A stretch of 64,000 bases of DNA from an uncultured Erysipelotrichaceae bacterium (GTDB taxonomy: Bacteria; Bacillota_I; Bacilli_A; Erysipelotrichales; Erysipelotrichaceae): assembly GCA_945875435.1 (NCBI GenBank), contig CAMCKH010000001.1, forward strand, positions 1 to 64,000, read 5' to 3'. The stretch's first letter is position 1. The number at the start of each line of letters is the position of its first letter. Position numbers and translations under genes: made by a program. The notes beneath the pieces are model-generated. The model saw only the letters and a list, made by a program, of their open reading frames with translations, ran no database searches and had not been told where the DNA came from. Positions 48,629 through 61,739 of this stretch are shown piece by piece.

Positions 48629-49252
48629 ATGTCAACTACTATTTTAAATCATCCACTTATTACTCATAAATTAACACAAATGCGTAATAAAGATACAAAA
48701 ACAAAAGATTTTAAACAAAACCTTGATGAAATTGCTGGGTTAATGGCTTATGAGGTTTGTAGAGATTTGCCAATGAAAAAGGTAGAAATTGAAACACCAA
48801 TATGTAAAACAATATCACATGAATTATTAAACGATATAGTTTTAGTACCAATACTTAGAGCTGGATTAGGTTTAGTTAATGGTATAAATAATCTTATACC
48901 TACCGCAAAAGTTGGTTTTGTTGGTATTTATCGTGATGAAAAAACATTGATTCCGCATGAATATTTTGCGAAATTTCCTGAAAATTTAGATACATCTGTA
49001 AATTTGGTGTTAGACCCTATGCTTGCTACTGGGGGAAGTGCTATAGCTGCTATTGATATTATTAAAAAAAGAGGTGCTAAAATAATTAAATTAGTTTGTT
49101 TAGTAGCTGCACCAGAAGGTGTTAAAGCGGTTGAAAAAGCACATCCTGATGTTGATATTTATCTTGCTGCCTTAGATGAAAAATTAAATGAAAAAGGATA
49201 TATAGTACCTGGTTTAGGTGATGCTGGAGATCGTATATTTGGAACTAAATAA
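48629..49252 (+). CDS. upp: Uracil phosphoribosyltransferase
   Basis: 207 residues. It makes UMP from uracil and PRPP. Features: [32 protein letters not shown], the PRPP loop [16 protein letters not shown] and [13 protein letters not shown] at the end. Its stop overlaps the first atp gene by one base; upp directly before the atp genes is common in Firmicutes. Confidence 0.96.
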   Translation: MSTTILNHPLITHKLTQMRNKDTKTKDFKQNLDEIAGLMAYEVCRDLPMKKVEIETPICKTISHELLNDIVLVPILRAGLGLVNGINNLIPTAKVGFVGIYRDEKTLIPHEYFAKFPENLDTSVNLVLDPMLATGGSAIAAIDIIKKRGAKIIKLVCLVAAPEGVKAVEKAHPDVDIYLAALDEKLNEKGYIVPGLGDAGDRIFGTK

Positions 49253-49443
49253 TGATTTTTAAGGTTGAAAAACTTATTTTTAGCCTTATTGGTACAATAT
49301 TAATAATGACTTTTTTTGGGATTAAGTTAGATGAATATTTTAATTATAAAAAAATATTTACTCCCATCTTTATTATAATTGGTTTTTTAGTATCGATAAG
49401 TTACGGTATTTATATGGTTAGTAAATATGGATCTAAAAAATAA
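49252..49443 (+). CDS. AtpZ/AtpI-type small membrane protein
   Basis: 63 residues with two membrane helices (about 8-24 and 36-57). The short loop GIKLDEYFNYKKIFTP between them resembles the 'G..LD..F.....F...G...G...G' pattern of AtpZ/AtpI-type putative F1Fo assembly factors. Identified chiefly by position, size and topology. Confidence 0.6.
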   Translation: MIFKVEKLIFSLIGTILIMTFFGIKLDEYFNYKKIFTPIFIIIGFLVSISYGIYMVSKYGSKK

Positions 49444-49767
49444 TGATATTTTAAAAATTAATAATATTATATTTTTAATCGTATTTATAGTTTCGCTATT
49501 TAACTATAAAATAACAATATCTTATTTACTAGGATATATATCTTTCCTGATTAATTATTATTTATTAATTCAAATTATAAAATTTATTATAGATACAAAA
49601 ATAAATAATAAATTTTATATAATATTGTTGCATATTTTAAATAAATTAATTATTGTCTTTCCTTTAATGATTATATTAATTTATTTTAAAAACTATTATT
49701 ATATTATTTTTTTACTAGCTATATTCCAGTATAAGTTAGTATTATATTTTAAAAATTTACTTATAAA

Positions 49768-49771
<4 letters not shown>
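49427..49771 (+). CDS. Putative AtpI-like ATP synthase accessory protein
   Basis: 114 residues, four hydrophobic segments and many Ile, Tyr and Asn residues. The place before atpB is that of AtpI, which helps assemble the c-ring. The sequence is too diverged to assign by motif. It overlaps the preceding gene by 17 bases and atpB by 4. Confidence 0.5.
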
Positions 49772-50699
<928 letters not shown>

Positions 50700-50706
50700 G
50701 TGAAAA

Positions 50707-51219
50707 ATGAATTTAGAATTTGATATAGCAACCCAATTATTTCCTAATATTTTAACCATTATAACTCAATTAATGGCTACTTTTATAATATTTATTTTTG
50801 CTAAAAAATTTCTTTTTAAAGAGATTAGAAAATACTTGGAAAATAGAAAGAATTTTTTTGAAAATGAAAAAATTATTATTGAAAAAACTAAAAAAGATAC
50901 AGAAATAAATTTAATCAATGCTAAAAACGAATATCTAAAAACACTTAAAGAAAATGAATCGTTAAAAAATAAAGTTGATAAAGAACTTGAAGAATATAGA
51001 ATAAAAATGATTCAAGAAACTAAAAAAGAAGCTGAATTAATAATTGAAAATGCTAGAATCACCATTAATCAAGATAAAGAAAAAGCCAAAGAAGATATTA
51101 AAAATATCGTGGTTGATTTAGTGATTGAAACCAGTAAGAAAATATTACCAAATCAAGCTGAACAATTTAATGAAAATTCTATTTTAGAAATAGCGAAAGA
51201 GCTAGAAGAAAATGATTGA
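50707..51219 (+). CDS. atpF: ATP synthase F0 subunit b
   Basis: 170 residues. One N-terminal membrane helix (about 13-33) and a long charged helix (for example KDTEINLINAKNEYLKTLKE), which forms the peripheral stalk with delta. AGGTG precedes the ATG. It overlaps atpH by 8 bases. Confidence 0.92.
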   Translation: MNLEFDIATQLFPNILTIITQLMATFIIFIFAKKFLFKEIRKYLENRKNFFENEKIIIEKTKKDTEINLINAKNEYLKTLKENESLKNKVDKELEEYRIKMIQETKKEAELIIENARITINQDKEKAKEDIKNIVVDLVIETSKKILPNQAEQFNENSILEIAKELEEND

Positions 51220-51733
51220 AGTACAAGGATATTCTAATGCTATTTTTGATATAGCAATTCAAAATAATGATTTATTAAATTATTATGAACAAATTAAAAT
51301 ACTTTCTTCTTTAATGAATAAAGATTTTAAAAAATTTTATTTTTCTAATTTTATAGATAAACAGGAAAAGAAAAAAGTTATTAAAGAAATATTTAATGAT
51401 TTTAATCAAAATATTGTTAATCTATTGCTTTTACTTTTAGATTTCAATAAACAAGTAATTGTTGGTGAAGTGTTTAATCATTTTATAATTAAGGCTAGCG
51501 AAGAATTAAAAATATTAAAAATAAAAATATATAGTTCAACCCCAATCCCTGAAAATGACTTATTTAAAATTTTAAATTTTTTTGAAGGAAAGAAATATGA
51601 ATATCAATTAATAGTTGATAAAGAAATTTTAGCTGGTTATAAAATTGTCATTAACGATAAAAGGATAATTGATACATCTTTAAGTAAAAAATTAGATGAT
51701 ATTAAAAAAGAATTGAAAAAGGAGGTTTTTTAA
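51212..51733 (+). CDS. atpH: ATP synthase F1 subunit delta
   Basis: 173 residues. YSNAIFDIAIQNNDLLNYYEQIKIL at the N-terminal helical domain and the C-terminal AGYKIVINDKRIIDTSLSKKLDDI signature of the OSCP/delta family. It links the b-stalk to the alpha3-beta3 head. Confidence 0.92.
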   Translation: MIEVQGYSNAIFDIAIQNNDLLNYYEQIKILSSLMNKDFKKFYFSNFIDKQEKKKVIKEIFNDFNQNIVNLLLLLLDFNKQVIVGEVFNHFIIKASEELKILKIKIYSSTPIPENDLFKILNFFEGKKYEYQLIVDKEILAGYKIVINDKRIIDTSLSKKLDDIKKELKKEVF

Positions 51734-53242
51734 TGTCTTTTAAAATTGATGTTGTTACTAAAATAATTAAAGAACGCTTAACAAATTATGAAACCAAGTC
51801 TTATTCTTACGATATTGGAAAAATTATAAGTGTAGGAGATGGTATTGCGATAGTTTCTGGTTTAGATAAAGCAATGTCGATGGAACTAGTTGTTTTTGAA
51901 GATGGAAATTATGGTATGGTGATGAATCTTGAAGAACATTTTGTCGGTGTTGTAATATTAGGGGAAGAAAATTCTATTAAAGAAGGACAAGTAGTAAAAA
52001 GAACAGGGAGAATAATTGAAGTTCCTGTTGGCGATGGTCTTCTTGGAAGAGTTGTTGATAGTCTAGGTAATCCAATAGATGATCTTGGAGAAATTAAAAA
52101 TGACGGATATATGCCGATTGAAAAAGTAGCTCCTGGAGTCATGAGTAGACTTACTGTAAAGCAACCTTTAAAAACAGGGATCAAAATTATAGATTCTTTA
52201 ATTCCTATTGGTAAAGGTCAAAGAGAACTTATAATCGGAGATAGACAAACAGGAAAAACTGCACTTGCTATAGACACCATAATCAATCAAAAAGGACAAA
52301 ACGTTAAGTGTGTTTATGTTGCGATAGGGCAAAAAGCCAGCAATGTAGCATTAGTAAGAGAAAAGTTGAAAATTCATAATTCATTATCATATACTACTAT
52401 TGTTATGGCTAGTGCAAGCAGTAATGCACCTATGCAATTTATAGCTCCTTATTCTGGTTGTGCTATAGCTGAATATTGGTTGAATAAAGGTGAAGATGTT
52501 TTAATTGTTTACGATGATTTAAGTAAACATGCTGTAAGTTATAGAACTGTTTCTTTACTGTTAAGAAGACCCCCTGGAAGAGAAGCTTATCCTGGCGATG
52601 TTTTTTATTTGCATAGCAGATTGCTTGAAAGAGCTTGTAAATTAAATGAAAAACATGGATCTGGAAGTATTAGTGCACTTCCGATAATCGAAACTCAAGC
52701 AGGAGATATAAGTGCTTATATTCCAACTAATGTTATTAGTATTACAGACGGTCAAATTTTTTTACAGAGTGAACTATTCAACAAAGGGATAAGACCTGCA
52801 GTTGATAGTGGACTTTCTGTTAGTAGAGTAGGTTCTAATGCTCAAAGTAAAATTATTAAAAAACTGAGCTCTTCACTTAAACTTTCGTTAGCTCAGTATA
52901 ATGAATTGTTATCTTTTACTCAGTTTGGAAGCGAGCTTGATAGTGTCAGTAAAAATATTTTAGAAAGTGGTGCTAAATTAGTAGAACTTTTAAAACAAAA
53001 ACAATATAAACCTTTATCAAACGAAGATATTGCTTTAAGTTTATTTGCTTATAAATATAATTTTTTAAATGATATTGATATTTCTTTAATAAGTAAATAT
53101 GAAGAGGAATTGCATTTATATTTTAAAAATAATCATCAAGATATAATTTTAGATTTAGCACAAGATGTTTTAAACGAGGAAGAAATAAAAATTGCTGTAT
53201 CTGTGTTTACAAAAGATTTTAAATTGAAAAATGGTATTTTAA

Positions 53243-53250
<8 letters not shown>
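51733..53250 (+). CDS. atpA: ATP synthase F1 subunit alpha
   Basis: 505 residues. P-loop GDRQTGKTALAIDTI (about 169-183), VYVAIGQKASNVA, the catalytic-site Arg region and PAVDSGLSVSRVGSNAQ. Full length. AAGGAGG precedes the ATG, which shares a base with the atpH stop. Confidence 0.97.
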
Positions 53251-55676
<2,426 letters not shown>

Positions 55677-55678
<2 letters not shown>

Positions 55679-55736
55679 AAAGCGATTAATTGAAGTTAAG
55701 CTTTTAATTTAAAGCCCGCTTCATAACCGCTTTTTA
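55677..55736. terminator. Large terminator structure between atpC and pbp1A
   Basis: The outer arms AAAAAGCG...GAAG and CTTC...CGCTTTTT can pair over about 55 bases, with an inner AAGCTTTTAATTTAAAGC hairpin. A-rich on the left and T-rich on the right, so usable by both convergent operons. Confidence 0.6.
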
Positions 55737-55738
55737 TT

Positions 55739-58618
55739 TTAATTTTCAATACAAGTTTTTGTAACTTCATCTAATCGATAATTGATATTACAACTTAAAC
55801 ATTTACCACTAGAAGGATCAATAGTTCCATTTTCACATTGTCCTTTCACAAATAAGGTAACTTCAAAAGTAGAATTATAAAGAATAGATGCCTTGATTAT
55901 TTCATTAGTTCCAGGACCTTTTATTATTGAATTTAACTGCATTTCATTTCTAACATCAGTGTTGTTGCTTACATAAACTGTGTTGATATTCACTTTGGTA
56001 TTGTAAGTTTTTGCCCAGTTTTGATATTCCTGCTTAACGATATCAAGATTATTGTTAGGGGAAACTATAGGGTAGTTTACAGTAACATCTCTATCTTCAA
56101 CTTGAAACTCTTTGCATATTTGATTAGAATCTATATCTTTGTTTTTGTAACCATAGTATCCACATATTTTAATTTTATTTCCTGGTATTAAATTTAAAGT
56201 TTTACTTAATTCATTTCCAGAATGGACTATTTTTTCTATTTCAGCATCATTAATAAATATTTTAGCTTTATATTGAATCGGTCCATATACCCAAGAATAA
56301 TCAAATAATCTAGCACCTGTTGCTTGATAAATAATGTTATCGCCGTTTTTTAAACTAATATCCATTTCGTTACCTACTTCAACAGTTTGGTTTTGATCAG
56401 GATATGTTTTCCAATTTATTTTTAAATTACCAGCAGAATCAATAGTTGCATTAAAATCCTCAATATTTTTAACTTTTAATTCCTCCGGAGAAACTAGTTG
56501 TGCATATTTTTTAGCAATATATCCTCTAGCGATTAATTCTTGGTTCATATCTGGCAACAAATTAGCGTAAGGATATGTAGCTACTATATGTTCGATAGAA
56601 GTTATATCATCAGGAATAGGTACGCTATTTTTCGGTTCTCCATTTGAATTTTTAATTGCATCTAATATTAATTCAGTAGTTTTACCAGAAATATTAGCTC
56701 TTAATTTTTCATTATTGAAATATGTATCTTTATCTTTTATAGCTTTTTCATAACCACTCCAAGTAGCAACTGTATAGTCAGCACTAGAAGCGACAACCCA
56801 AACATCTTTACTTGCTCCTCTTGGAATATTGTAAACCAAACCTTCTTCACCCCAATCGCTAGTACCAGATTTAGCGTAAACGGTATTAGAATAGTTTTTT
56901 AAAGTTCCGTAGGCATATCCAAAACCATAACGCAAATTATTTTTTAGCAATTCGGTTGTTTGAAATGCAGCAGCACTTGACAGTGTTCTAACCCCTTCGT
57001 GAATCGGACTGATAGGTTCTCTTCCGTTTAAAAATTCGATTTTTCTAATGGTGTGCGGTTTGTGATAAACACCCCCGTTAATGATGGCAGCTTGTGCTCC
57101 TGCTTGTTGGAGAACAGAGGTTTCTAAATCTGCACCACCAATAGCATATTGAATATTGAAATTATCATTATTAACCTGAGTGTAACCCATATTATTCATA
57201 TATTTAACAACTTCTTGAACAGAAGTTTTATCGATTACTTCTTGGAAAGTGCTTATCGCAACAGTGTTTAATGATAAAGCTACCGCATCCATTAAAGATA
57301 ACTGTCCATAATACTTACCAATCGCATTACCGATAATTACGTTGGTTCCTTTATAAGTTATAGGTTTATCTAAAACTGTATGGCTTGTAGACCAACCTAA
57401 TTTCTCAAAGGCTAAAGGATATTCTAAAATTGTTTTAATGGTAGAACCTGGTTGTTTATATTGGTCGGTTGCGTGATTTAGTAATAAAGAACCACCATAT
57501 GAATAGTTTCTACCACCAAGAACACCGATTATCGCACTTGTTTCGTTGTTTACCGCAATACTAGCTACTTCAATTAAATCATCTGGAAATTCGATGTAAT
57601 TATCAGTATCGTTATTTTGAATTTTATCCATTTGTTTCTGAACAGTAGTATCTAAATGAGTATATATTATCATCGGATTAGAGTAGGGTGATAAATTTGT
57701 GATTCTTTCAACCTCACTAATAACAACATCAATATAAGCTTGATAATCATTGCCGTTTCCAGATTTTTCTTTAGAGTGTGGATCGACTAATAAATCTTCA
57801 ACTTTTATTGCGGTTGCGAGTTTGTATTCTTGTTCGCTTATATATCCGTGTCTAAGCATTAATCTTAATACTGTGTTTCTACGGTTTGTAGCTCTTTCTA
57901 AAAAATTAAAAGGATTGTAATAATACGGAGAGTTTACAACACCCGCAAGTAAAGCACTTTCTGATAAAGTTAAATCCTTAGCATCTTTATTAAAATAATA
58001 TTTAGCAGCATTTTGTATTCCTCTACCATTAGCACCAAAATTCATTTTATTTAAATAATATTCAATAATAGTTTTCTTATTTACGTTTTGTTCTAAGTCA
58101 AGCGATAAAGATATTTCTTGAAGTTTTCTCTCAATCCCTCCAATACCACTTCTGGCAGCTTCAACTCCTGCTTGATCATCGGTAAAATATGAATTTTTAA
58201 CTAGTTGCATCGTAAGAGTACTGGCACCACTAAGACCACTATTTCTTCTTGTAACAATCGATACTACATTGTCTAAAATGGCTTTTGTGAAACGAGAAAG
58301 ATCAAAACCATTATGAGTAAAAAAACGAGAATCTTCAGTCGCTACAAAAGCATCGATTACAGATGTTGGAACTTCGTTATAATCAACATTTTCTCTGATT
58401 GTTAAACCAACTTCTGCTACTAAATTATTGTTTTTGTCATATATTTTTGAACTTTGAGTATTGTTAAATTTATTAATATCAAAAGCAGGTTTATCATTAA
58501 GCATATTGATAACGAAAATAACACTAACCAATAAAATAAACATACTTAAAGCAATAATACTAGAAACAATTATTGCACCTAATTTAGTATAATTAATATT
58601 TTTAAACTTATTTTTCAT
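55739..58618 (-). CDS. pbp1A: Bifunctional penicillin-binding protein 1A
   Basis: 959 residues. An N-terminal membrane anchor (about 10-40) is followed by the GT51 glycosyltransferase (ATEDSRFFTHNGFDLSR with the catalytic Glu; GASTLTMQLVKN) and the transpeptidase (GSTIK active serine, SLN, KSGTS). It polymerises and cross-links peptidoglycan. The extracellular tail (about 720-959) is long, has PASTA/Fn3-like strands and six cysteines, with the last four in CENGTIDPSSGKCLSC and a final KTCIEN. The start at ATG 58618 with GGAGG upstream is preferred over 58645. It overlaps recU by 11 bases, the standard recU-pbp linkage. Confidence 0.94.
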   Translation of the reverse strand: MKNKFKNINYTKLGAIIVSSIIALSMFILLVSVIFVINMLNDKPAFDINKFNNTQSSKIYDKNNNLVAEVGLTIRENVDYNEVPTSVIDAFVATEDSRFFTHNGFDLSRFTKAILDNVVSIVTRRNSGLSGASTLTMQLVKNSYFTDDQAGVEAARSGIGGIERKLQEISLSLDLEQNVNKKTIIEYYLNKMNFGANGRGIQNAAKYYFNKDAKDLTLSESALLAGVVNSPYYYNPFNFLERATNRRNTVLRLMLRHGYISEQEYKLATAIKVEDLLVDPHSKEKSGNGNDYQAYIDVVISEVERITNLSPYSNPMIIYTHLDTTVQKQMDKIQNNDTDNYIEFPDDLIEVASIAVNNETSAIIGVLGGRNYSYGGSLLLNHATDQYKQPGSTIKTILEYPLAFEKLGWSTSHTVLDKPITYKGTNVIIGNAIGKYYGQLSLMDAVALSLNTVAISTFQEVIDKTSVQEVVKYMNNMGYTQVNNDNFNIQYAIGGADLETSVLQQAGAQAAIINGGVYHKPHTIRKIEFLNGREPISPIHEGVRTLSSAAAFQTTELLKNNLRYGFGYAYGTLKNYSNTVYAKSGTSDWGEEGLVYNIPRGASKDVWVVASSADYTVATWSGYEKAIKDKDTYFNNEKLRANISGKTTELILDAIKNSNGEPKNSVPIPDDITSIEHIVATYPYANLLPDMNQELIARGYIAKKYAQLVSPEELKVKNIEDFNATIDSAGNLKINWKTYPDQNQTVEVGNEMDISLKNGDNIIYQATGARLFDYSWVYGPIQYKAKIFINDAEIEKIVHSGNELSKTLNLIPGNKIKICGYYGYKNKDIDSNQICKEFQVEDRDVTVNYPIVSPNNNLDIVKQEYQNWAKTYNTKVNINTVYVSNNTDVRNEMQLNSIIKGPGTNEIIKASILYNSTFEVTLFVKGQCENGTIDPSSGKCLSCNINYRLDEVTKTCIEN

Positions 58619-59186
58619 TTTTTTCCTCCAATATTTGATCAACAACTTTTAAATAATCAACAGGTTTTATGTAGTTGTAGCTTATTGAGTATCCATTATC
58701 GCAAAACCATTGATATGGAACAGAGCTTTTATCAGTATTTTTGTAGTAATAAATAAAATCTGATGCATTAATTAAAAAAGTTATATTTTTATTGTTAAAT
58801 CTAATAATTAAAAAAGCTATTCCGCCTAAATTCAAAACCCTTTCTAAATGTTCTATCTGATGTTTGTGAATGCTGGAAAAAGGGAATCTAGTTGAATTAT
58901 TTGTTTCTTTTGCTTCAAAATCAATATATTTACCTTTATATATACCGTTAAAATCAGTAGTGCTTGGTAATTTGAAATATGCTTCTACAATTTTTGCAGC
59001 ACTTCTTTTAGGATAATCAACCTTAACTATTTGGATAGGTGTGGGTTTTTTATGAATGCAAGCAATTTTTTCTGCCAAATAATACAAATTTGTTTGAACT
59101 ATATCTTGTTCAAGCGACATTCCTCTGTTAGAGGTGTTTGTTTTGTTTGAAGTTTGAATATTTTTCTTTCCGTTGGGATACTTCAT
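58608..59186 (-). CDS. recU: Holliday junction resolvase RecU
   Basis: 192 residues. It cleaves Holliday junctions in recombination and segregation. Features: RGMSLEQDI with the metal-binding Glu, STTDFNGIYKGKYIDFEAKET (catalytic Asp, Glu, Lys) and PFSSIHKHQIEHL. A GTG at 59204 would add six residues but lies across the -10; the ATG at 59184-59186 gives the conserved MKYPNGK start. It carries no Shine-Dalgarno. Confidence 0.95.
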   Translation of the reverse strand: MKYPNGKKNIQTSNKTNTSNRGMSLEQDIVQTNLYYLAEKIACIHKKPTPIQIVKVDYPKRSAAKIVEAYFKLPSTTDFNGIYKGKYIDFEAKETNNSTRFPFSSIHKHQIEHLERVLNLGGIAFLIIRFNNKNITFLINASDFIYYYKNTDKSSVPYQWFCDNGYSISYNYIKPVDYLKVVDQILEEKNEK

Positions 59187-59198
59187 AACACAATTATA
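59093..59198 (-). promoter_or_regulatory. -10 element of recU-pbp1A (leaderless)
   Basis: On the minus strand TATAAT occupies 59198-59193 and is followed after 6 bases by the ATG at 59186. No Shine-Dalgarno sequence. Only 59193-59198 is the hexamer itself. Confidence 0.5.
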
Positions 59199-59268
59199 TA
59201 TCACTAATAAAAAAAATTAAATAATTTTAAAATATGTGTTAAAATGGTATATATAATTAAGGAGCGAT

Positions 59269-59586
59269 ATGGAAAAGTTAAATTTAAACGCATATGATGT
59301 TTACAACAAAGAGTTTAATATTGATGTAAATGGATTTTCTTGTAATGAAGTAAATTCTTTTTTAGATTTAGTGATTGCTGATTACCAAATTATGGAAGAG
59401 AATATTAAAAAATTACAAGCAGAAATTGAAAATTTAAATAACTTATTAACAAATAAAGATGAAGAAATATTATCTTTAAAATCAAAATCAAAATTTAATG
59501 ATTTTACTAATACTACTCAATACTCATCAATTGATTTATTAAAAAGAGTTAGTAGATTAGAAGAAGAAGTATTTAAAAAAGACTAA
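59269..59586 (+). CDS. gpsB: Cell division protein GpsB
   Basis: 105 residues. An N-terminal DivIVA-like membrane-binding domain (LNAYDVYNKEFNIDVNGFSCNEVNSFLDLVIADY) is followed by a coiled coil and a short C-terminal helix. GpsB couples PBP1 localisation to elongation and division; here it lies divergent from recU-pbp1A, whose product it binds in other species. AAGGAG precedes the ATG. TAAAAT at 59240-59245 with an extended TG is the likely -10. The stop codon overlaps the 5' end of rnpB. Confidence 0.93.
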   Translation: MEKLNLNAYDVYNKEFNIDVNGFSCNEVNSFLDLVIADYQIMEENIKKLQAEIENLNNLLTNKDEEILSLKSKSKFNDFTNTTQYSSIDLLKRVSRLEEEVFKKD

Positions 59587-59915
59587 CACTTTAGATAATC
59601 GCTAGGAAACTAGAGGAAAGTCCATGCTCGCACAGACTGAGATGTCTGTAGTGTTTGTGCCGGTATATAAAAAATAAAACCGGGCATTAATTTGACGGCT
59701 GATAAACTCCTAATACTTTTAGTGATGGAGCTAGTCTATAAAAGTGCCATAGAGACGAGTTAAAGTGAAAATTTTAAAGTGGAACGAGGTAAACCCCGCA
59801 AGCGAGAAACCCAAATTAGGTAGGGGAATTTTGATAGAGAAATGAATCGAATCAAAAACAGCAATGTAGATAAATGATTATCGTTATACAGAACATGGCT
59901 TATTAAGTGTTAGAC
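59585..59915 (+). ncRNA. rnpB: RNase P RNA, Bacillus type B
   Basis: The catalytic RNA that matures tRNA 5' ends. Conserved blocks: GAGGAAAGTCC (59613-59623), GGAACGAGGTAAACCCC, AGCGAGAAACCCAAAT, TAGGTAGGGGAA and CAGAACATGGCTTA near the 3' end. The 5' AACACTT pairs with AAGTGTT near 59905-59911 (P1). At about 330 bases it is shorter than the roughly 400 of Bacillus subtilis. P1 begins inside the gpsB stop codon, so it is probably processed from a gpsB transcript or has a promoter within gpsB. Confidence 0.95.
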
Positions 59916-59936
59916 AGTGGCTTTATGCCACTTTTG
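59916..59936 (+). terminator. Terminator of rnpB
   Basis: AGTGGC (59916-59921) pairs with GCCACT (59927-59932) over a 5-base loop, then TTT. Confidence 0.7.
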
Positions 59937-59945
59937 TGTTATAAT
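59937..59945 (+). promoter_or_regulatory. Extended -10 of pgsA (leaderless)
   Basis: TGTTATAAT ends 6 bases before the ATG at 59952, right behind the rnpB terminator. No Shine-Dalgarno sequence. Confidence 0.6.
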
Positions 59946-59951
59946 AGTCTT

Positions 59952-60545
59952 ATGAATCTAGCAAATAAATTAACTTTATTTAGAATATTTTTAATACCTT
60001 TATTAATTTTAGTGTGGATGTTTCCATACGGGTATTTTGATATTCATTTTTATGAATTTGAAATTGGAGTTTTCAGTCTAAGTAGTTTAAATTTAATTAT
60101 TTTAATTATTTTTTTAATTGCATCAATAACCGATTTTTTAGATGGTTATATCGCTAGAAAATATAATTTAATAACAACATTTGGAAAATTTGCTGACCCT
60201 ATAGCTGATAAACTTCTAGTTAACACCATATATATATTAATGTTAGCTAAAAATATGATCCCAGCAATCCCTATAATCTTAATGTTATCTAGAGATATGG
60301 TTGTTGATGGATGTAGAATGATAGCTTCTAAAAACGGAATCGTAGTAGCAGCTGATAATCTTGGTAAAATAAAAACTGTATTACAAATGATTAGTATTGT
60401 GCTTATTTTATTAAATAATATACCTTTTAGTTTTTATGATTTAAGAGTTGATATATTCTTATTATGGCTTGCGACTTTTATTTCATTTTTTAGCGGTTTA
60501 AGATATTTTATGCAAATGAAAGAGTTTATTTTTGAAAGTATTTAA
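59952..60545 (+). CDS. pgsA: CDP-diacylglycerol-glycerol-3-phosphate 3-phosphatidyltransferase
   Basis: 197 residues. It makes phosphatidylglycerol phosphate. The CDP-alcohol phosphotransferase motif is complete: DFLDGYIARKYNLITTFGKF with the following ADPIADK (D-x2-DG-x2-AR-x8-G-x3-D-x3-D). Five or six membrane helices. The start MNLANKLTLFRIFLIPLL is typical; an upstream ATG at 59907 would begin within rnpB and is rejected. Confidence 0.95.
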   Translation: MNLANKLTLFRIFLIPLLILVWMFPYGYFDIHFYEFEIGVFSLSSLNLIILIIFLIASITDFLDGYIARKYNLITTFGKFADPIADKLLVNTIYILMLAKNMIPAIPIILMLSRDMVVDGCRMIASKNGIVVAADNLGKIKTVLQMISIVLILLNNIPFSFYDLRVDIFLLWLATFISFFSGLRYFMQMKEFIFESI

Positions 60546-60592
60546 AGGAATTATTTAAAATAATATTAATAATATAAATAGGAGGAAAAATA

Positions 60593-61606
60593 ATGGCAAA
60601 AGAATTAGATAAAGAAAATTCTCTATTAGAGGTTTTAAAACAAATTGAAAAAGATTACGGTAAGGGTGCTGTAATGAGATTGGGCGATAAGGCTAATGTT
60701 GATGTTGATGTTATTTCTACTGGAAGCATATCTATTGATCATATTTTAGGTGTTGGTGGATTTCCTAAAGGAAGAATTATTGAGGTTTATGGTCCTGAGT
60801 CTAGTGGTAAAACAACTTTAGCTCTTCAAGCTATTGCTTCTTGTCAAAAAAGTGGTGGCAAAGCTGCTTTTATCGATGCAGAACATGCGATAGATCCAAA
60901 ATATGCTAAAGCATTAGGTGTAGATATTGATGAATTGCTTTTGTCTCAACCAGACAATGGTGAACAAGCACTTGAAATTACTGATGCTTTAATTAGAAGT
61001 GGAGCAATTGATTTAATTGTTATTGACAGCGTTGCTGCTTTAGTTCCGCAAAATGAATTAAACGGTGATATGGGTGATTCTGGTATTGGTTTGCATGCTA
61101 GATTGATGTCTAAAGCTATGAGAAAATTAGCAGGTAGTATTAATAATAAAAAATGCACTACAATTTTTATTAACCAATTAAGAGAAAAAGTAAATACGGG
61201 ACCTTTCCAAGGTACACCTGAAACAACTACTGGTGGAAGAGCCTTGAAGTTTTACGCAAGTATTAGGGTAGAGGTTAGAAAAGGAGAGGCTATTAGAAAC
61301 GGAGAAGAAATAGTTGGTAACAAAGTTTATATTAAAGTTTCTAAAAATAAAGTAGCTCCGCCATTTAAAACTGCAGTTGTTGAGGTTTACTACGGAGAAG
61401 GTATTAGTAAAATAAGTGAAATAATCAACCTTGGAATTAAGTTTGATCTGATTTCAAAAGCAGGTTCTTGGTATAGTTATAATGATGAAAAAATTGGTCA
61501 AGGTGCAAATGCTGTTAGAAATTTCTTAATTAATAACCCAAGCATTATGAATCACATTGAAGAACAAATAAGAAAAAATCTATCTAACGGAAAAGATATT
61601 GATTAG
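60593..61606 (+). CDS. recA: Recombinase RecA
   Basis: 337 residues. Strand exchange and LexA coprotease. Walker [41 protein letters not shown] (Walker B), loop 1 GDMGDSGIG and loop 2 [20 protein letters not shown]-type segment. AGGAGG precedes the ATG. Full length and C-terminally short, as usual in low-GC relatives. No typical SOS box was seen upstream. Confidence 0.98.
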   Translation: MAKELDKENSLLEVLKQIEKDYGKGAVMRLGDKANVDVDVISTGSISIDHILGVGGFPKGRIIEVYGPESSGKTTLALQAIASCQKSGGKAAFIDAEHAIDPKYAKALGVDIDELLLSQPDNGEQALEITDALIRSGAIDLIVIDSVAALVPQNELNGDMGDSGIGLHARLMSKAMRKLAGSINNKKCTTIFINQLREKVNTGPFQGTPETTTGGRALKFYASIRVEVRKGEAIRNGEEIVGNKVYIKVSKNKVAPPFKTAVVEVYYGEGISKISEIINLGIKFDLISKAGSWYSYNDEKIGQGANAVRNFLINNPSIMNHIEEQIRKNLSNGKDID

Positions 61607-61628
61607 GCGAATTTCATTCGCCTTTTAT
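61605..61628 (+). terminator. Terminator after recA
   Basis: AGGCGAAT (61605-61612) pairs with ATTCGCCT (61616-61623) over TTC, then TTTAT. It starts at the stop codon. Confidence 0.85.
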
Positions 61629-61655
61629 ATTTCAAAAATTAATTAAACATTTTTA

Positions 61656-61683
61656 TTGCATTTTTAAAATAATAATATATAAT
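61656..61683 (+). promoter_or_regulatory. SigA-type promoter of the pot operon
   Basis: TTGCAT (61656-61661), 16 bases, TATAAT (61678-61683). Confidence 0.6.
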
Positions 61684-61690
61684 TAATTTT

Positions 61691-61729
61691 GTTTAGTTAT
61701 ATCAATAACTAAGTTTAACAATACTAAAC
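61691..61729 (+). promoter_or_regulatory. Operator-like inverted repeats upstream of the regulator
   Basis: TTAGTTAT-ATCA-ATAACTAA (61693-61712) is a perfect inverted repeat at the transcription start, and GTTTAGT (61691-61697) is repeated as ACTAAAC (61723-61729). This is a good candidate binding site for the XRE regulator encoded just downstream, implying autoregulation of the pot operon. Confidence 0.65.
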
Positions 61730-61739
61730 AAGGAGGGTT

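Noticed and set aside
59907-59952. Longer pgsA starting at 59907
   Set aside because: It would start inside RNase P RNA and run through its terminator; the inner ATG fits the family and the promoter.
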